Under the pieces are notes generated by a model. It worked only from the letters and a program-made list of their open reading frames with translations. It was not told the origin of the DNA and searched no databases. Positions 7,723-15,751 of a stretch of 64,000 nucleotides of DNA are shown here, piece by piece (position 1 is the stretch's first letter; each line of letters starts with the position of its first letter). Position numbers and translations under genes: made by a program. The DNA is taken from contig CAYRUH010000014.1 in the NCBI GenBank assembly GCA_964427415.1, positions 1-64,000 of the forward strand. Direction: 5' to 3'. Origin of the DNA: Lentisalinibacter sp964427415. Lineage in GTDB: Bacteria > Pseudomonadota > Gammaproteobacteria > Steroidobacterales > Woeseiaceae.

Positions 7723-8538
7723 TCAGTCGCCCTCGCGGCCGAGGAGCTGCTCCGCGTAGTCGGGCGCCGGATAATGGAACGGCACCGGACCATCCGCCAT
7801 GCCGTACATGAACTGCCTGACCAGCTCCGAGGGCGCGCCGCTCAGCTCCGCCGGGCTGCCCGACGCGGCCACCTTGCCGTCCGAGATCAGGTAGCTCACG
7901 TCGGCCACGGTACTGATCTCCTGCACGTCGTGGCTGACGACGATGCTGGAGATGCCGAGGATGTCGTTCATGCGCCGGACCAGGCGCACGATCACGCCCA
8001 TCGAGATCGGATCCAGGCCCACGAAAGGCTCGTCGTAAATCAGAATCTCCGGGTCCATGACCATGGCGCGCGCCAGTGCTACCCGGCGCGCCATGCCGCC
8101 GGAAAGTTCGGACGGCATGAGGGTCGCCGCGCCGCGCAGCCCGACGGCATGCAGCTTCGTGAGTACGATGTGGCGGATCAATCGGTCCGGCAGATCGGTA
8201 TGCTCGCGCAACGGGAAGGCCACATTTTCGAACACCGAATAATCCGTTAGCAGCGCACCGTTCTGGAACAGCATGCCGATCTTCTTGCGCATCCGGTAAA
8301 TACCGCTGCGGTTCAGTTTCGAGACGTCGTCGCCGTCGACCACGATCGTACCCCGGTCCGGCACGAGCTGGCCGGTGATCAAACGCAGCAGCGTGGTCTT
8401 GCCGGTACCGCTGGGGCCCATGATCGCGGTGACCTTGCCGCGCTGAATATCGATATCCATATCGTCAAAGATGCGCAAAGAGCCCCGCGAGTAGCAGAGG
8501 CCGCGGATATTCACCACGTTTTCCGTCTTCTGGGCCAT
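7723..8538 (-). CDS. mlaF: ABC transporter ATPase MlaF
   Basis: A 271-residue ATPase powering the Mla lipid transporter. Walker A is GPSGTGKTT, the signature is LSGGMARR and Walker B is ILIYDEPF, in the usual order. The C-terminus (YGMADGPVPFHYPAPDY) is the family extension that contacts MlaB. I chose ATG 8538 (MAQKTENVV). The frame is open to 8652, but the upstream part encodes a DIG-repeat from a 9-bp tandem repeat and lies outside the conserved protein. Confidence 0.95.
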   Translation of the reverse strand: MAQKTENVVNIRGLCYSRGSLRIFDDMDIDIQRGKVTAIMGPSGTGKTTLLRLITGQLVPDRGTIVVDGDDVSKLNRSGIYRMRKKIGMLFQNGALLTDYSVFENVAFPLREHTDLPDRLIRHIVLTKLHAVGLRGAATLMPSELSGGMARRVALARAMVMDPEILIYDEPFVGLDPISMGVIVRLVRRMNDILGISSIVVSHDVQEISTVADVSYLISDGKVAASGSPAELSGAPSELVRQFMYGMADGPVPFHYPAPDYAEQLLGREGD

Positions 8539-8551
8539 CTCCGTCCCTGTG

Positions 8552-8578
8552 TCGCCGATGTCGCCGATGTCGCCGATG
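8552..8578. repeat. 9-bp tandem repeat (TCGCCGATG x3) upstream of mlaF
   Basis: Three exact head-to-tail copies of a 9-mer lie 14 bp before the mlaF start codon, in the probable 5' leader. The unit is a multiple of three and lies in frame with mlaF, so slippage would not shift a longer N-terminal reading. Confidence 0.7.
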
Positions 8579-8679
8579 GGCCGCGCCCGAAAGTCCGGCC
8601 AGTCGCGCAAACGGCAAAGGATAGCAAAATTGCCTGCCCCGGACCCCCGCAATCCACACCCGCTCTGGCGCCGGAAGCT

Positions 8680-8704
8680 AATTAGTACTAAAATAGTCCT
8701 CTAT
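8680..8704 (+). promoter_or_regulatory. candidate Rrf2/IscR-type operator of the suf operon
   Basis: The 25-bp window matches the IscR type 1 consensus well over its core and right half: ACT-AAAAT-AGTC, then CTAT at the correct offset. The left arm is degenerate. A perfect palindrome TTAGTACTAA (8682-8691) overlaps it. A -10-like TAAAAT (8689-8694) lies inside, so bound regulator would block RNA polymerase. It is 66 bp upstream of the Rrf2 gene, consistent with autoregulation of the whole suf operon. Confidence 0.55.
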
Positions 8705-8769
8705 GGCGTGCAGGAGGGGCCGCAGGAGGATCTTCAGGCCCGATTCCGCATCAACCGAGAGAGCCCGAC

Positions 8770-9255
8770 ATGCTGAGAATCTCGAAACTGACCGACTACG
8801 GCACCGTGGTTCTGGCGCATCTCGCAGACGCCGACCAGCGGCTGCAGAGCGCCAGCGAGATCGCCGCGGAGACCGGGCTCGGCGCCCCTACCGTCAGCAA
8901 GCTGCTGAAGCAACTCGCCCGCGCGGGTCTGGTTGCCTCCGAGCGCGGCGCGAACGGCGGCTACCGGCTGGCGTGCGCACCGGAGGATATCAGCGCGGCT
9001 CGGATCATCGACGCCCTGGAAGGTCCGCTGGCCATCACCGAGTGCAGCGGCCGGGAGTCGAACTGCGAGCTGGAGGAGAATTGCAGCGTGGGCGGCTCCT
9101 GGCAGCAGATCAATCTGCGGATCCGGCGGGCACTCGAAGGCATCAGCCTCACCGAGTTGCAGAAACCGCGCACCGCCATCCCCAAATTCACGCTAGTACC
9201 GATGCCCGTGACCCGCGCGGGCATCGGCCGGGAAGACAAAACGGACACACATTGA
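8770..9255 (+). CDS. Rrf2-family Fe-S cluster regulator of the suf operon (SufR-like)
   Basis: A 161-residue winged-helix regulator. The N-terminal helix-turn-helix (SASEIAAETGLGAPTVSKLL) is followed by the Rrf2 wing ERGANGGYRLA. Three Cys at 92, 99 and 105 match the 2Fe-2S ligands of IscR (92, 98, 104), so it probably senses cluster status. It heads the operon and lies seven bases before sufB, the place of the SUF regulator found in many proteobacteria. Expected role: repress suf when clusters are plentiful, through the operator at 8680-8704. Confidence 0.9.
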   Translation: MLRISKLTDYGTVVLAHLADADQRLQSASEIAAETGLGAPTVSKLLKQLARAGLVASERGANGGYRLACAPEDISAARIIDALEGPLAITECSGRESNCELEENCSVGGSWQQINLRIRRALEGISLTELQKPRTAIPKFTLVPMPVTRAGIGREDKTDTH

Positions 9256-9262
9256 GCGCACT

Positions 9263-10711
9263 ATGGCTACTAATAGCACCGAAGTAGAAACACTGGTCAA
9301 GAGCAAGTACCGCCACGGCTTCTACACCGACATCGAGGCGGACACCGTGCCGCCCGGCCTGTCCGAGGAGGTCATCGCCATGATCTCGGCGAAGAAGGAC
9401 GAGCCGGAATGGATGCTGGAGTGGCGCCTGCAGGCGTATCGCCACTGGCTGAAGATGCGCGAGCCGAGCTGGGCCCACGTGCAGCACCCGCCGATCGATT
9501 TTCAGGCCATCTCCTATTTCTCCGCACCGAAATCCGACGCGGACCGGCCGAAGAGCCTGGACGAGGTGGACCCGAAGCTGCTCGAAACCTACGACAAGCT
9601 GGGCATTCCCCTGCACGAGCGCGCGCGGCTAGCCGGCGTGGCCGTGGATGCCGTTTTCGACAGCGTATCGGTGACGACCACGTTCAAGGACAAGCTCTCC
9701 GACGCCGGCGTCATCTTCTGCTCGTTCTCCGAGGCCATCCGGGAACACCCGGAACTGGTGCGCAAGTACCTCGGCAGCGTGGTACCCCGGCGGGACAATT
9801 TTTTCGCCGCGCTGAACTCTGCAGTGTTCACCGACGGCAGCTTCGTGTACGTGCCGAAGGGCGTGCGCTGCCCCATGGAGCTATCCACGTATTTCCGTAT
9901 CAACGCGGCCAATACGGGACAGTTCGAGCGCACGCTGATCGTCGCCGAGGAAGGGAGCCATGTGAGTTACCTCGAGGGCTGCACGGCGCCCATGCGGGAC
10001 GAGAACCAGCTGCATGCAGCCGTCGTCGAACTCGTCGCCATGAAAGACGCCGAAATCAAGTACTCGACGGTGCAGAACTGGTATCCCGGCGACGAGGATG
10101 GCAAAGGCGGTATCTACAACTTCGTCACCAAACGGGGCGATTGCCGCGGCGACGATTCCAAGATCTCCTGGACCCAGGTCGAGACCGGCTCCGCCATTAC
10201 CTGGAAATACCCGAGCTGCATCCTGCGCGGCGACCGCTCGGTCGGCGAGTTCTACTCGGTGGCGGTTACCAATAACCTGCAGCAGGCGGATACCGGTACC
10301 AAGATGATCCACATCGGCAAGGACACCTCCAGCACGATCGTCTCCAAGGGCATCTCCGCCGGCCGGGCGCAGCAGGCCTACCGCGGGCTGGTGCGGGTGA
10401 TGCCGGGCGCACTCAAGGCGCGTAACTACACGCAGTGCGACTCGCTGCTGATCGGCAAGGAATGCGGCGCGCACACCTTCCCCTACGTCGAGGTAAAGAA
10501 CCCTTCGGCGAAGGTGGAGCACGAGGCGACCACGTCGAAGATCGGCGAGGACCAGCTGTTCTATTGCCGCCAGCGCGGCCTCTCCGAGGAGGATGCCGTC
10601 AATCTCATCGTGAACGGCTTCTGCAAGGAGGTCTTCAAGGAACTGCCCATGGAATTCGCCGTCGAGGCCCAGGCTCTGCTGAACGTGAGCCTGGAAGGCG
10701 CCGTGGGCTGA
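9263..10711 (+). CDS. sufB: Fe-S cluster assembly protein SufB
   Basis: SufB is the scaffold subunit of the SufBC2D complex on which new Fe-S clusters are built. The 482-residue product has the right length and the conserved beta-helix core. The C-terminal catalytic region QCDSLLIGKECGAHTFPY contains the Cys that receives sulfur in E. coli SufB. Start and spacing fit an operon with the upstream regulator and downstream sufC (12-bp gap). Confidence 0.98.
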   Translation: MATNSTEVETLVKSKYRHGFYTDIEADTVPPGLSEEVIAMISAKKDEPEWMLEWRLQAYRHWLKMREPSWAHVQHPPIDFQAISYFSAPKSDADRPKSLDEVDPKLLETYDKLGIPLHERARLAGVAVDAVFDSVSVTTTFKDKLSDAGVIFCSFSEAIREHPELVRKYLGSVVPRRDNFFAALNSAVFTDGSFVYVPKGVRCPMELSTYFRINAANTGQFERTLIVAEEGSHVSYLEGCTAPMRDENQLHAAVVELVAMKDAEIKYSTVQNWYPGDEDGKGGIYNFVTKRGDCRGDDSKISWTQVETGSAITWKYPSCILRGDRSVGEFYSVAVTNNLQQADTGTKMIHIGKDTSSTIVSKGISAGRAQQAYRGLVRVMPGALKARNYTQCDSLLIGKECGAHTFPYVEVKNPSAKVEHEATTSKIGEDQLFYCRQRGLSEEDAVNLIVNGFCKEVFKELPMEFAVEAQALLNVSLEGAVG

Positions 10712-10723
10712 CGAGGACATCAA

Positions 10724-11485
10724 ATGGAACGCTTACTCGAAATCAGGAATCTGCACGCCACCGTGGAGGGCATCGAGATTCTCCGTGGGCTCGACCTGAC
10801 GGTGAACGCGGGCGAGGTGCACGCCATCATGGGCCCGAACGGCTCGGGAAAGAGCACGCTGGCTCATGTGCTGGCGGGCCGCGAGGACTACCAGGTGACG
10901 GCCGGCGACGTGCTGTATCGGGGCCGCGACCTGCTGCAGATGGCGCCCGAAGAACGAGCCCGGGAAGGCGTCTTCCTCGCCTTCCAGTACCCGGTGGAGA
11001 TTCCGGGCGTCAACAACGCCTACCTGCTCAAGGCCGCGCTGAATTCGGTACGCCAGGCCCGGGGCGAGCCCGAGGTGGACGCCATCGACTTCCTGAAGCT
11101 GGTGCGCTCGAAGATGAGCCTCATGCAGATGGACCAGAGCTTCCTGAACCGGGGCGTGAACGAGGGCTTCTCCGGCGGCGAAAAGAAGCGCAACGAGATT
11201 CTGCAGATGGCCGTACTGGAACCGACGCTGTGTCTCCTGGACGAGACGGACTCGGGTCTGGACATCGATGCGCTTAAGGTCGTGGCCGGGGGCGTGAATT
11301 CCCTGCGCACGCCGGATCGGGCCATCGTGATGGTGACCCATTATCAGCGTCTGCTGGACTACATCGAACCCGACGCGGTGCATGTGCTGTCCCGGGGACG
11401 CATCGTGCGCTCCGGTGACAAGAACCTGGCGCTGGAACTGGAAGAGCGCGGCTACGACTGGCTGCGCGAGGCGGCGAGCGCATGA
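10724..11485 (+). CDS. sufC: Fe-S assembly ATPase SufC
   Basis: A 253-residue ABC-type ATPase without a membrane partner. Walker A is GPNGSGKST, the signature is FSGGEKKRNE and Walker B is LCLLDETDSGLD. It drives conformational change of SufB-SufD. The C-terminus overlaps sufD by four bases. Confidence 0.98.
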   Translation: MERLLEIRNLHATVEGIEILRGLDLTVNAGEVHAIMGPNGSGKSTLAHVLAGREDYQVTAGDVLYRGRDLLQMAPEERAREGVFLAFQYPVEIPGVNNAYLLKAALNSVRQARGEPEVDAIDFLKLVRSKMSLMQMDQSFLNRGVNEGFSGGEKKRNEILQMAVLEPTLCLLDETDSGLDIDALKVVAGGVNSLRTPDRAIVMVTHYQRLLDYIEPDAVHVLSRGRIVRSGDKNLALELEERGYDWLREAASA

Positions 11486-12795
11486 AGGCGCCCTCCCTCG
11501 ACGAGAGGCGGCTGAGGCAGGCGGTCGAGGCCCGGCCGGGGCCCGACTGGCTGACCCGGTTCCGCGAGGCGAACCTGCAGCGCTTTCTGGAGACGGGGTT
11601 TCCCCATGTCCGCCAGGAGGACTGGAAATACACCAGCCTTGCGCCGCTCGCGGATTTCAGCGACGACTGGCTGACCGGCACCGCCGAGGCACCGGGCGAG
11701 ACCGCAGAGCGTCGGGCGGCGGCGCTGGCACGCGAGGTGCTCGGCGAGTTCGACGCCCATTCCGTCCTGTTCGTCGACGGGCGTCTGGACACCGACTCCC
11801 TCCCTGACACGCTGCCGGAAGGCGTCTCCCTGGAACCGCTGCTCAAGGCGGAGCTTCCGTCTCAGAGTGCCGCCGGCGTATCAGAAGATGCGATGACGGC
11901 GCTGAACGGCGCACTCCTGACGGACGGACTGCGTCTGTCTCTCGACGACACCGCCATACTCGGCAAGCCGCTGTATCTTGTGTTCGTGGTCACCGCCGAG
12001 GCAAGCGCGGTGGCCAGCCCGCGCATCGTCGTCGAGGCCGGCGCTCACGCGCGCGCGACGATCGTGGAACACTATGCCGGCGAGACCGAGGCGCGGCGCT
12101 TCACCAATGTGGTCACCGACATCGTCCAGCACGAGGCTTCGCGTATCGAGCACTTCAGGCTGCAGCGCCAGCCCGCACAGAGCTTCCAGGTGAGCCGTCT
12201 GCATGCAGCTCTGTCGGCGAGAGCCCGACTGGACTGCCACAGCCTAGACCTGGGCGGCCGGCTGGTACGCCACGATACGATGGTGCGCCTTGCCGACCGC
12301 GAAGCCGCGGTCAGTCTTAACGGCATCTACGTGACGGGTGGCGATCAGCATGTGGACAACCACACCCGGATCGACCACGAGGCGCCGGACACGGTCAGCA
12401 CCGGGGACTACCGCGGCGTGCTGAAGGACCGGAGCCGTGCCGTGTTCAACGGCAAGGTAATCGTGCATGCCGGCGCCGACGGCACGGATGCGGCGCAGTC
12501 GAACCGGAATCTGCTGCTCTCGGACAAGGCGGAGGTGGATACCAAACCTGAACTGGAGATCTACGCGGACGACGTGAAGTGCAGCCATGGCGCCACGGTC
12601 GGCCAGCTGGACGAGACCGCGTTGTTCTACCTGCGCTCCCGGGGCATCGACACGGAGAGCGCCCGGCACCTGCTGATCTTCGCTTTCCTGCGCGAACTCC
12701 TCGGCCGCACCCATACGCCGGCCCTGGCGCGGCGGATGGAGCGCATGCTGGTCGGCGGCTTGCCGGAGTTCGACGAACTGGAGTCGTTGTTATGA
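11482..12795 (+). CDS. sufD: Fe-S cluster assembly protein SufD
   Basis: A 437-residue SufD. The conserved core motif VKCSHGATVGQLDE carries the His implicated in cluster assembly and iron uptake by SufBC2D. The N-terminus contains the WKYTSLAPL motif typical of SufD. It overlaps sufC (ATGA) and sufS (ATGA), so translation is coupled. Confidence 0.97.
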   Translation: MKAPSLDERRLRQAVEARPGPDWLTRFREANLQRFLETGFPHVRQEDWKYTSLAPLADFSDDWLTGTAEAPGETAERRAAALAREVLGEFDAHSVLFVDGRLDTDSLPDTLPEGVSLEPLLKAELPSQSAAGVSEDAMTALNGALLTDGLRLSLDDTAILGKPLYLVFVVTAEASAVASPRIVVEAGAHARATIVEHYAGETEARRFTNVVTDIVQHEASRIEHFRLQRQPAQSFQVSRLHAALSARARLDCHSLDLGGRLVRHDTMVRLADREAAVSLNGIYVTGGDQHVDNHTRIDHEAPDTVSTGDYRGVLKDRSRAVFNGKVIVHAGADGTDAAQSNRNLLLSDKAEVDTKPELEIYADDVKCSHGATVGQLDETALFYLRSRGIDTESARHLLIFAFLRELLGRTHTPALARRMERMLVGGLPEFDELESLL

Positions 12796-14060
12796 GCGCC
12801 CAGACCAGACAGCATAACCAGATAGCGGGCGATCTGGCCACGGCGGCCGTGGAGGCACGGCGGTCGGACTTCCCGATCCTGTTCCAGGAGGTGAACGGCC
12901 AGCCGCTGACCTATCTGGACAGCGCTGCCTCGTCGCAGCGGCCGCTGCCCGTGATCGAGGCCGTGCAGCATTACGAGAAGCACGATCACGCCAACGTACA
13001 CCGCGGGGTGCATACGCTGAGCCACCGGGCGACCGAGGCCTACGAGGGCGCACGGGAGAAGGTCCGGCGCTTCATTAACGCGGCTGCAGTCTCGGAGATC
13101 GTATTTACGAGAGGCACCACCGAGGCCATCAACCTGGTGGCGAACAGCTGGGCCGCGGAAAACGTCCGCAGCGGGGACGAAATTTTGATCACCTGGCTGG
13201 AGCACCACGCGAACATCGTCCCCTGGCAGATGCTCTGCGAGCGCACGGGGGCAGTGCTGCGCGTAGCCCCCATCGACGATGCCGGCGCGGTGGACCTGGA
13301 GGCGCTGGAGGGACTGATCAGCGAGCGCACGAAGCTGATCGCCTTCTCCCATACTTCCAACGCGCTCGGTACTATAACGCCGGCACGGGAGATCATCGCC
13401 ATGGCCCGGGAGCGCGGCATCGTCACGCTGGTGGACGGCGCCCAGGCGGTGCCCCACGGGCCGGTGGACGTGCAGGAACTGGGCTGCGACTTCTTCGCCT
13501 TCTCCGGGCACAAGATGTATGCGCCCACCGGGATCGGCGTGCTGTACGGCCGGGAGGCACTGCTCGAGCACATGCCTCCCTGGCAGGGCGGCGGCGACAT
13601 GATCCTGACCGTCTCCTTCGCAGGCAGCACCTGGAACGAGCTGCCGTACAAATTCGAGGCGGGAACGCCGAATATCTCCGGTGCCGTCGGGCTCGGCGCA
13701 GCAGTGGACTACCTGGCCGATATCGGGCCGGCCGAGGTGGCGCGCTACGAGACCGAGCTGCTGGCCTACCTGAATCAGCAACTCGCCACCGTGCAAGGAC
13801 TGCGCATCATCGGCACCGCGCCACACAAAGTCGGCGTGGTCTCGTTCATGCTGGACGACATCCATCCCCACGACCTGGGCACCATCCTCGATCAGCTCGG
13901 CGTCGCCATCCGCACGGGGCATCATTGCGCGATGCCGGTGATGGAGCGCTACGGTCTGCCCGGCACGGCGCGCGCCTCCCTCGGTCTCTACAACGACCGC
14001 GAGGACGTCGACCGGCTGGTGACGGCGCTGGGTCGCACGAAAGAGATGTTCGGAGGCTGA
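12792..14060 (+). CDS. sufS: cysteine desulfurase SufS
   Basis: A PLP enzyme (422 residues) that takes sulfur from cysteine as a persulfide. PLP Lys241 lies in FSGHKMYAP; the persulfide-forming Cys379 lies in RTGHHCAMP; ANVHRGVHTLS marks group II desulfurases. The ATG at 12792 overlaps the sufD stop; the longer open frame from 12579 is the sufD region in another frame. Its partner here is SufU, not SufE. Confidence 0.97.
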   Translation: MSAQTRQHNQIAGDLATAAVEARRSDFPILFQEVNGQPLTYLDSAASSQRPLPVIEAVQHYEKHDHANVHRGVHTLSHRATEAYEGAREKVRRFINAAAVSEIVFTRGTTEAINLVANSWAAENVRSGDEILITWLEHHANIVPWQMLCERTGAVLRVAPIDDAGAVDLEALEGLISERTKLIAFSHTSNALGTITPAREIIAMARERGIVTLVDGAQAVPHGPVDVQELGCDFFAFSGHKMYAPTGIGVLYGREALLEHMPPWQGGGDMILTVSFAGSTWNELPYKFEAGTPNISGAVGLGAAVDYLADIGPAEVARYETELLAYLNQQLATVQGLRIIGTAPHKVGVVSFMLDDIHPHDLGTILDQLGVAIRTGHHCAMPVMERYGLPGTARASLGLYNDREDVDRLVTALGRTKEMFGG

Positions 14061-14062
14061 AG

Positions 14063-14521
14063 GTGGCGGAACGCTCGGCCGGGCAACTGCAGGAGCTGTA
14101 CCGGGAGCTGATTCTGGACCATGCCCGTCAACCTCGTCACTTCGGGCGACCGGAGCGCTATACCCACGAAGCGGAAGGGATCAATCCCCTGTGCGGAGAC
14201 AAGCTGCACCTCTACTTCCGTGTCGAGGACGGTGAAGTCCGCGACGCGGCGTTCGAGGGCAGCGGCTGCGCCATCTCGATGGCTTCGGCATCGCTGTTGA
14301 CCGAGACGGTGGCCGGGCACTCCGAAGCCGAGGCACTGAACGCGGCAGACGGTATACAGGCGATGCTCCGGGGCGAGGACGCCGGCGCCGGGCTGGGCAA
14401 GCTGGAGGCACTGGCCGGGGTGCGGGATTTTCCGTCGCGGGTAAAATGCGCGAGCCTGGCCTGGCATGCGCTGCGCGCGGCATTGACAAGACACGAAGGA
14501 AAGGTGAGCACTGAATCATGA
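14063..14521 (+). CDS. sufU: SufU-type zinc sulfurtransferase/scaffold
   Basis: This 152-residue IscU-fold protein has the four SufU ligands: Cys44 and Asp46 (PLCGDKL), Cys69 (GSGCAIS) and Cys129 (VKCASLAW). The Cys69-Cys129 spacing is longer than in IscU, as expected for the SufU insertion. SufU accepts persulfide sulfur from SufS by zinc-ligand exchange. The start is GTG at 14063, two bases after the sufS stop. SufU replaces the SufE/SufA genes of the E. coli operon. Confidence 0.92.
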   Translation: MAERSAGQLQELYRELILDHARQPRHFGRPERYTHEAEGINPLCGDKLHLYFRVEDGEVRDAAFEGSGCAISMASASLLTETVAGHSEAEALNAADGIQAMLRGEDAGAGLGKLEALAGVRDFPSRVKCASLAWHALRAALTRHEGKVSTES

Positions 14522-15072
14522 TGTTCGGGCACAACAGCGAACCGGTCACCCTCACCCGCGACGTGCGGGCGGTGATCATCCCCATGGGCGAAGAAGTGAC
14601 ACTGCGCGAAGGCGCCTCGGCTTACATCACCCAGGCGCTCGGCGGCAGCTTCACGATCTTCCTGGAAGGCAATCTGTTCCGCATCGCCGGCGCCGACGCC
14701 GACGCGCTGGGCAAGGAACCGGTGCCGCCGCCGGAAGTGCGCGAGGATGCCACCGACGAGGAACTGGAGGCGGTGATCTGGTCTCAGCTGAAGACCTGCT
14801 ACGACCCGGAGATTCCGGTGAACATCGCCGATCTGGGGCTCATATACCGGTGTGAGATCAGCCGCCTCGACAACGGCCATCGGCGGGTGGACATCGACAT
14901 GACGCTGACCGCACCCGGCTGCGGCATGGGCGATATCCTGGTCGAGGACGTGCGCGAAAAGGTCTCGGTCATCCCGACGGTCGCGGATGTGCAGGTGGAA
15001 CTGGTCTTCAATCCGCCCTGGAACCAGTCGATGATGAGCGACGAGGCGCGGCTGCAGACGGGCATGATGTGA
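14518..15072 (+). CDS. sufT: SUF maturation protein SufT (DUF59/MIP18 family)
   Basis: The 184-residue product carries an N-terminal SufT-specific segment (LTRDVRAVIIPMGEEVTL) and a C-terminal DUF59 domain (about residues 80-180) with DPEIPVNIADLGLIY and the Cys motif TAPGCGMGD. SufT aids cluster maturation and delivery in bacteria with SUF machinery. It overlaps sufU (ATGA). Confidence 0.93.
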   Translation: MMFGHNSEPVTLTRDVRAVIIPMGEEVTLREGASAYITQALGGSFTIFLEGNLFRIAGADADALGKEPVPPPEVREDATDEELEAVIWSQLKTCYDPEIPVNIADLGLIYRCEISRLDNGHRRVDIDMTLTAPGCGMGDILVEDVREKVSVIPTVADVQVELVFNPPWNQSMMSDEARLQTGMM

Positions 15073-15620
15073 CCGAGCAGCGCGGCCGTGCCTCGCAGCC
15101 GGCGGAGGACCGTGATAAGACGCTGACGCTGCTGCGCCACGCCAAGTCCAGCTGGAAGGACGACGCTCTCTCCGATTTCGACCGGCCGCTCAGCAGCAGG
15201 GGTCGCGAGGACGCGCCTGATATGGGTCGTCGCCTGCAGGCGGCCGGAGTCCGTCCCTCGCTGATCGTCAGCAGCCCGGCCAAACGGGCATGGGGAACCG
15301 CGAAGGCAGTCGCCCGGGTGATCGGCTATCCGCGCGAGTTCCTGCAGCGCGACGCCGACCTGTATCTCGCCAGCGCCGGGACGCTGGTGGAGCTCATCAG
15401 TCGCCAGGATGCAGACTTCAACCACCTTCTGATCTGTGCCCATAATCCGGGCCTCACCGACCTGGTCAACAGGCTGCTGCCTGGCCTCACCGATAACCTG
15501 GTTACGGCCGGCTTCGTCACCGTGGGCGCCGAGGCCAGGGACTGGCGGGAATTTTTCACCGTCGAGTACCGCCTTGTCACCTACGACTACCCCAGGAGAA
15601 TCCACGACCGCACCGACTAA
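15069..15620 (+). CDS. SixA-type histidine phosphatase
   Basis: This 183-residue protein belongs to the histidine-phosphatase superfamily. The phosphohistidine motif is LLRHAKSSWKD (Arg23-His24) and the second catalytic His lies in CAHNPGLTDL. SixA acts on phosphohistidine in E. coli phosphorelay or PTS proteins; the substrate here is unknown. It starts with GTG overlapping the sufT stop (GTGA), so it is co-translated with the suf operon. Confidence 0.85.
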   Translation: MTEQRGRASQPAEDRDKTLTLLRHAKSSWKDDALSDFDRPLSSRGREDAPDMGRRLQAAGVRPSLIVSSPAKRAWGTAKAVARVIGYPREFLQRDADLYLASAGTLVELISRQDADFNHLLICAHNPGLTDLVNRLLPGLTDNLVTAGFVTVGAEARDWREFFTVEYRLVTYDYPRRIHDRTD

Positions 15621-15623
15621 CGA

Positions 15624-15741
15624 CCAGGTGCCGGACCGAACTTTTCCAACTTATTTGAGTATTCGGTCGGCTACGAAGCCGCGCGAGGGAGCGGGAGCAG
15701 AAAAAGTTCAGAAAGTTGGAAAAGTTCGGTCCGGCACCTGG
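15624..15741. repeat. 118-bp palindromic element with perfect 29-bp inverted ends
   Basis: The arm at 15624-15652 (starts CCAGGTGCCGGACCGAAC) is the exact reverse complement of 15713-15741; the loop between is 60 bp. The element sits between the convergent genes sixA and putA. Such a structure can stop transcription from both sides. Perfect arms also fit a small non-autonomous palindromic mobile or extragenic repeat. No coding frame is evident inside. Confidence 0.85.
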
Positions 15742-15751
15742 CCCCCTGGTC

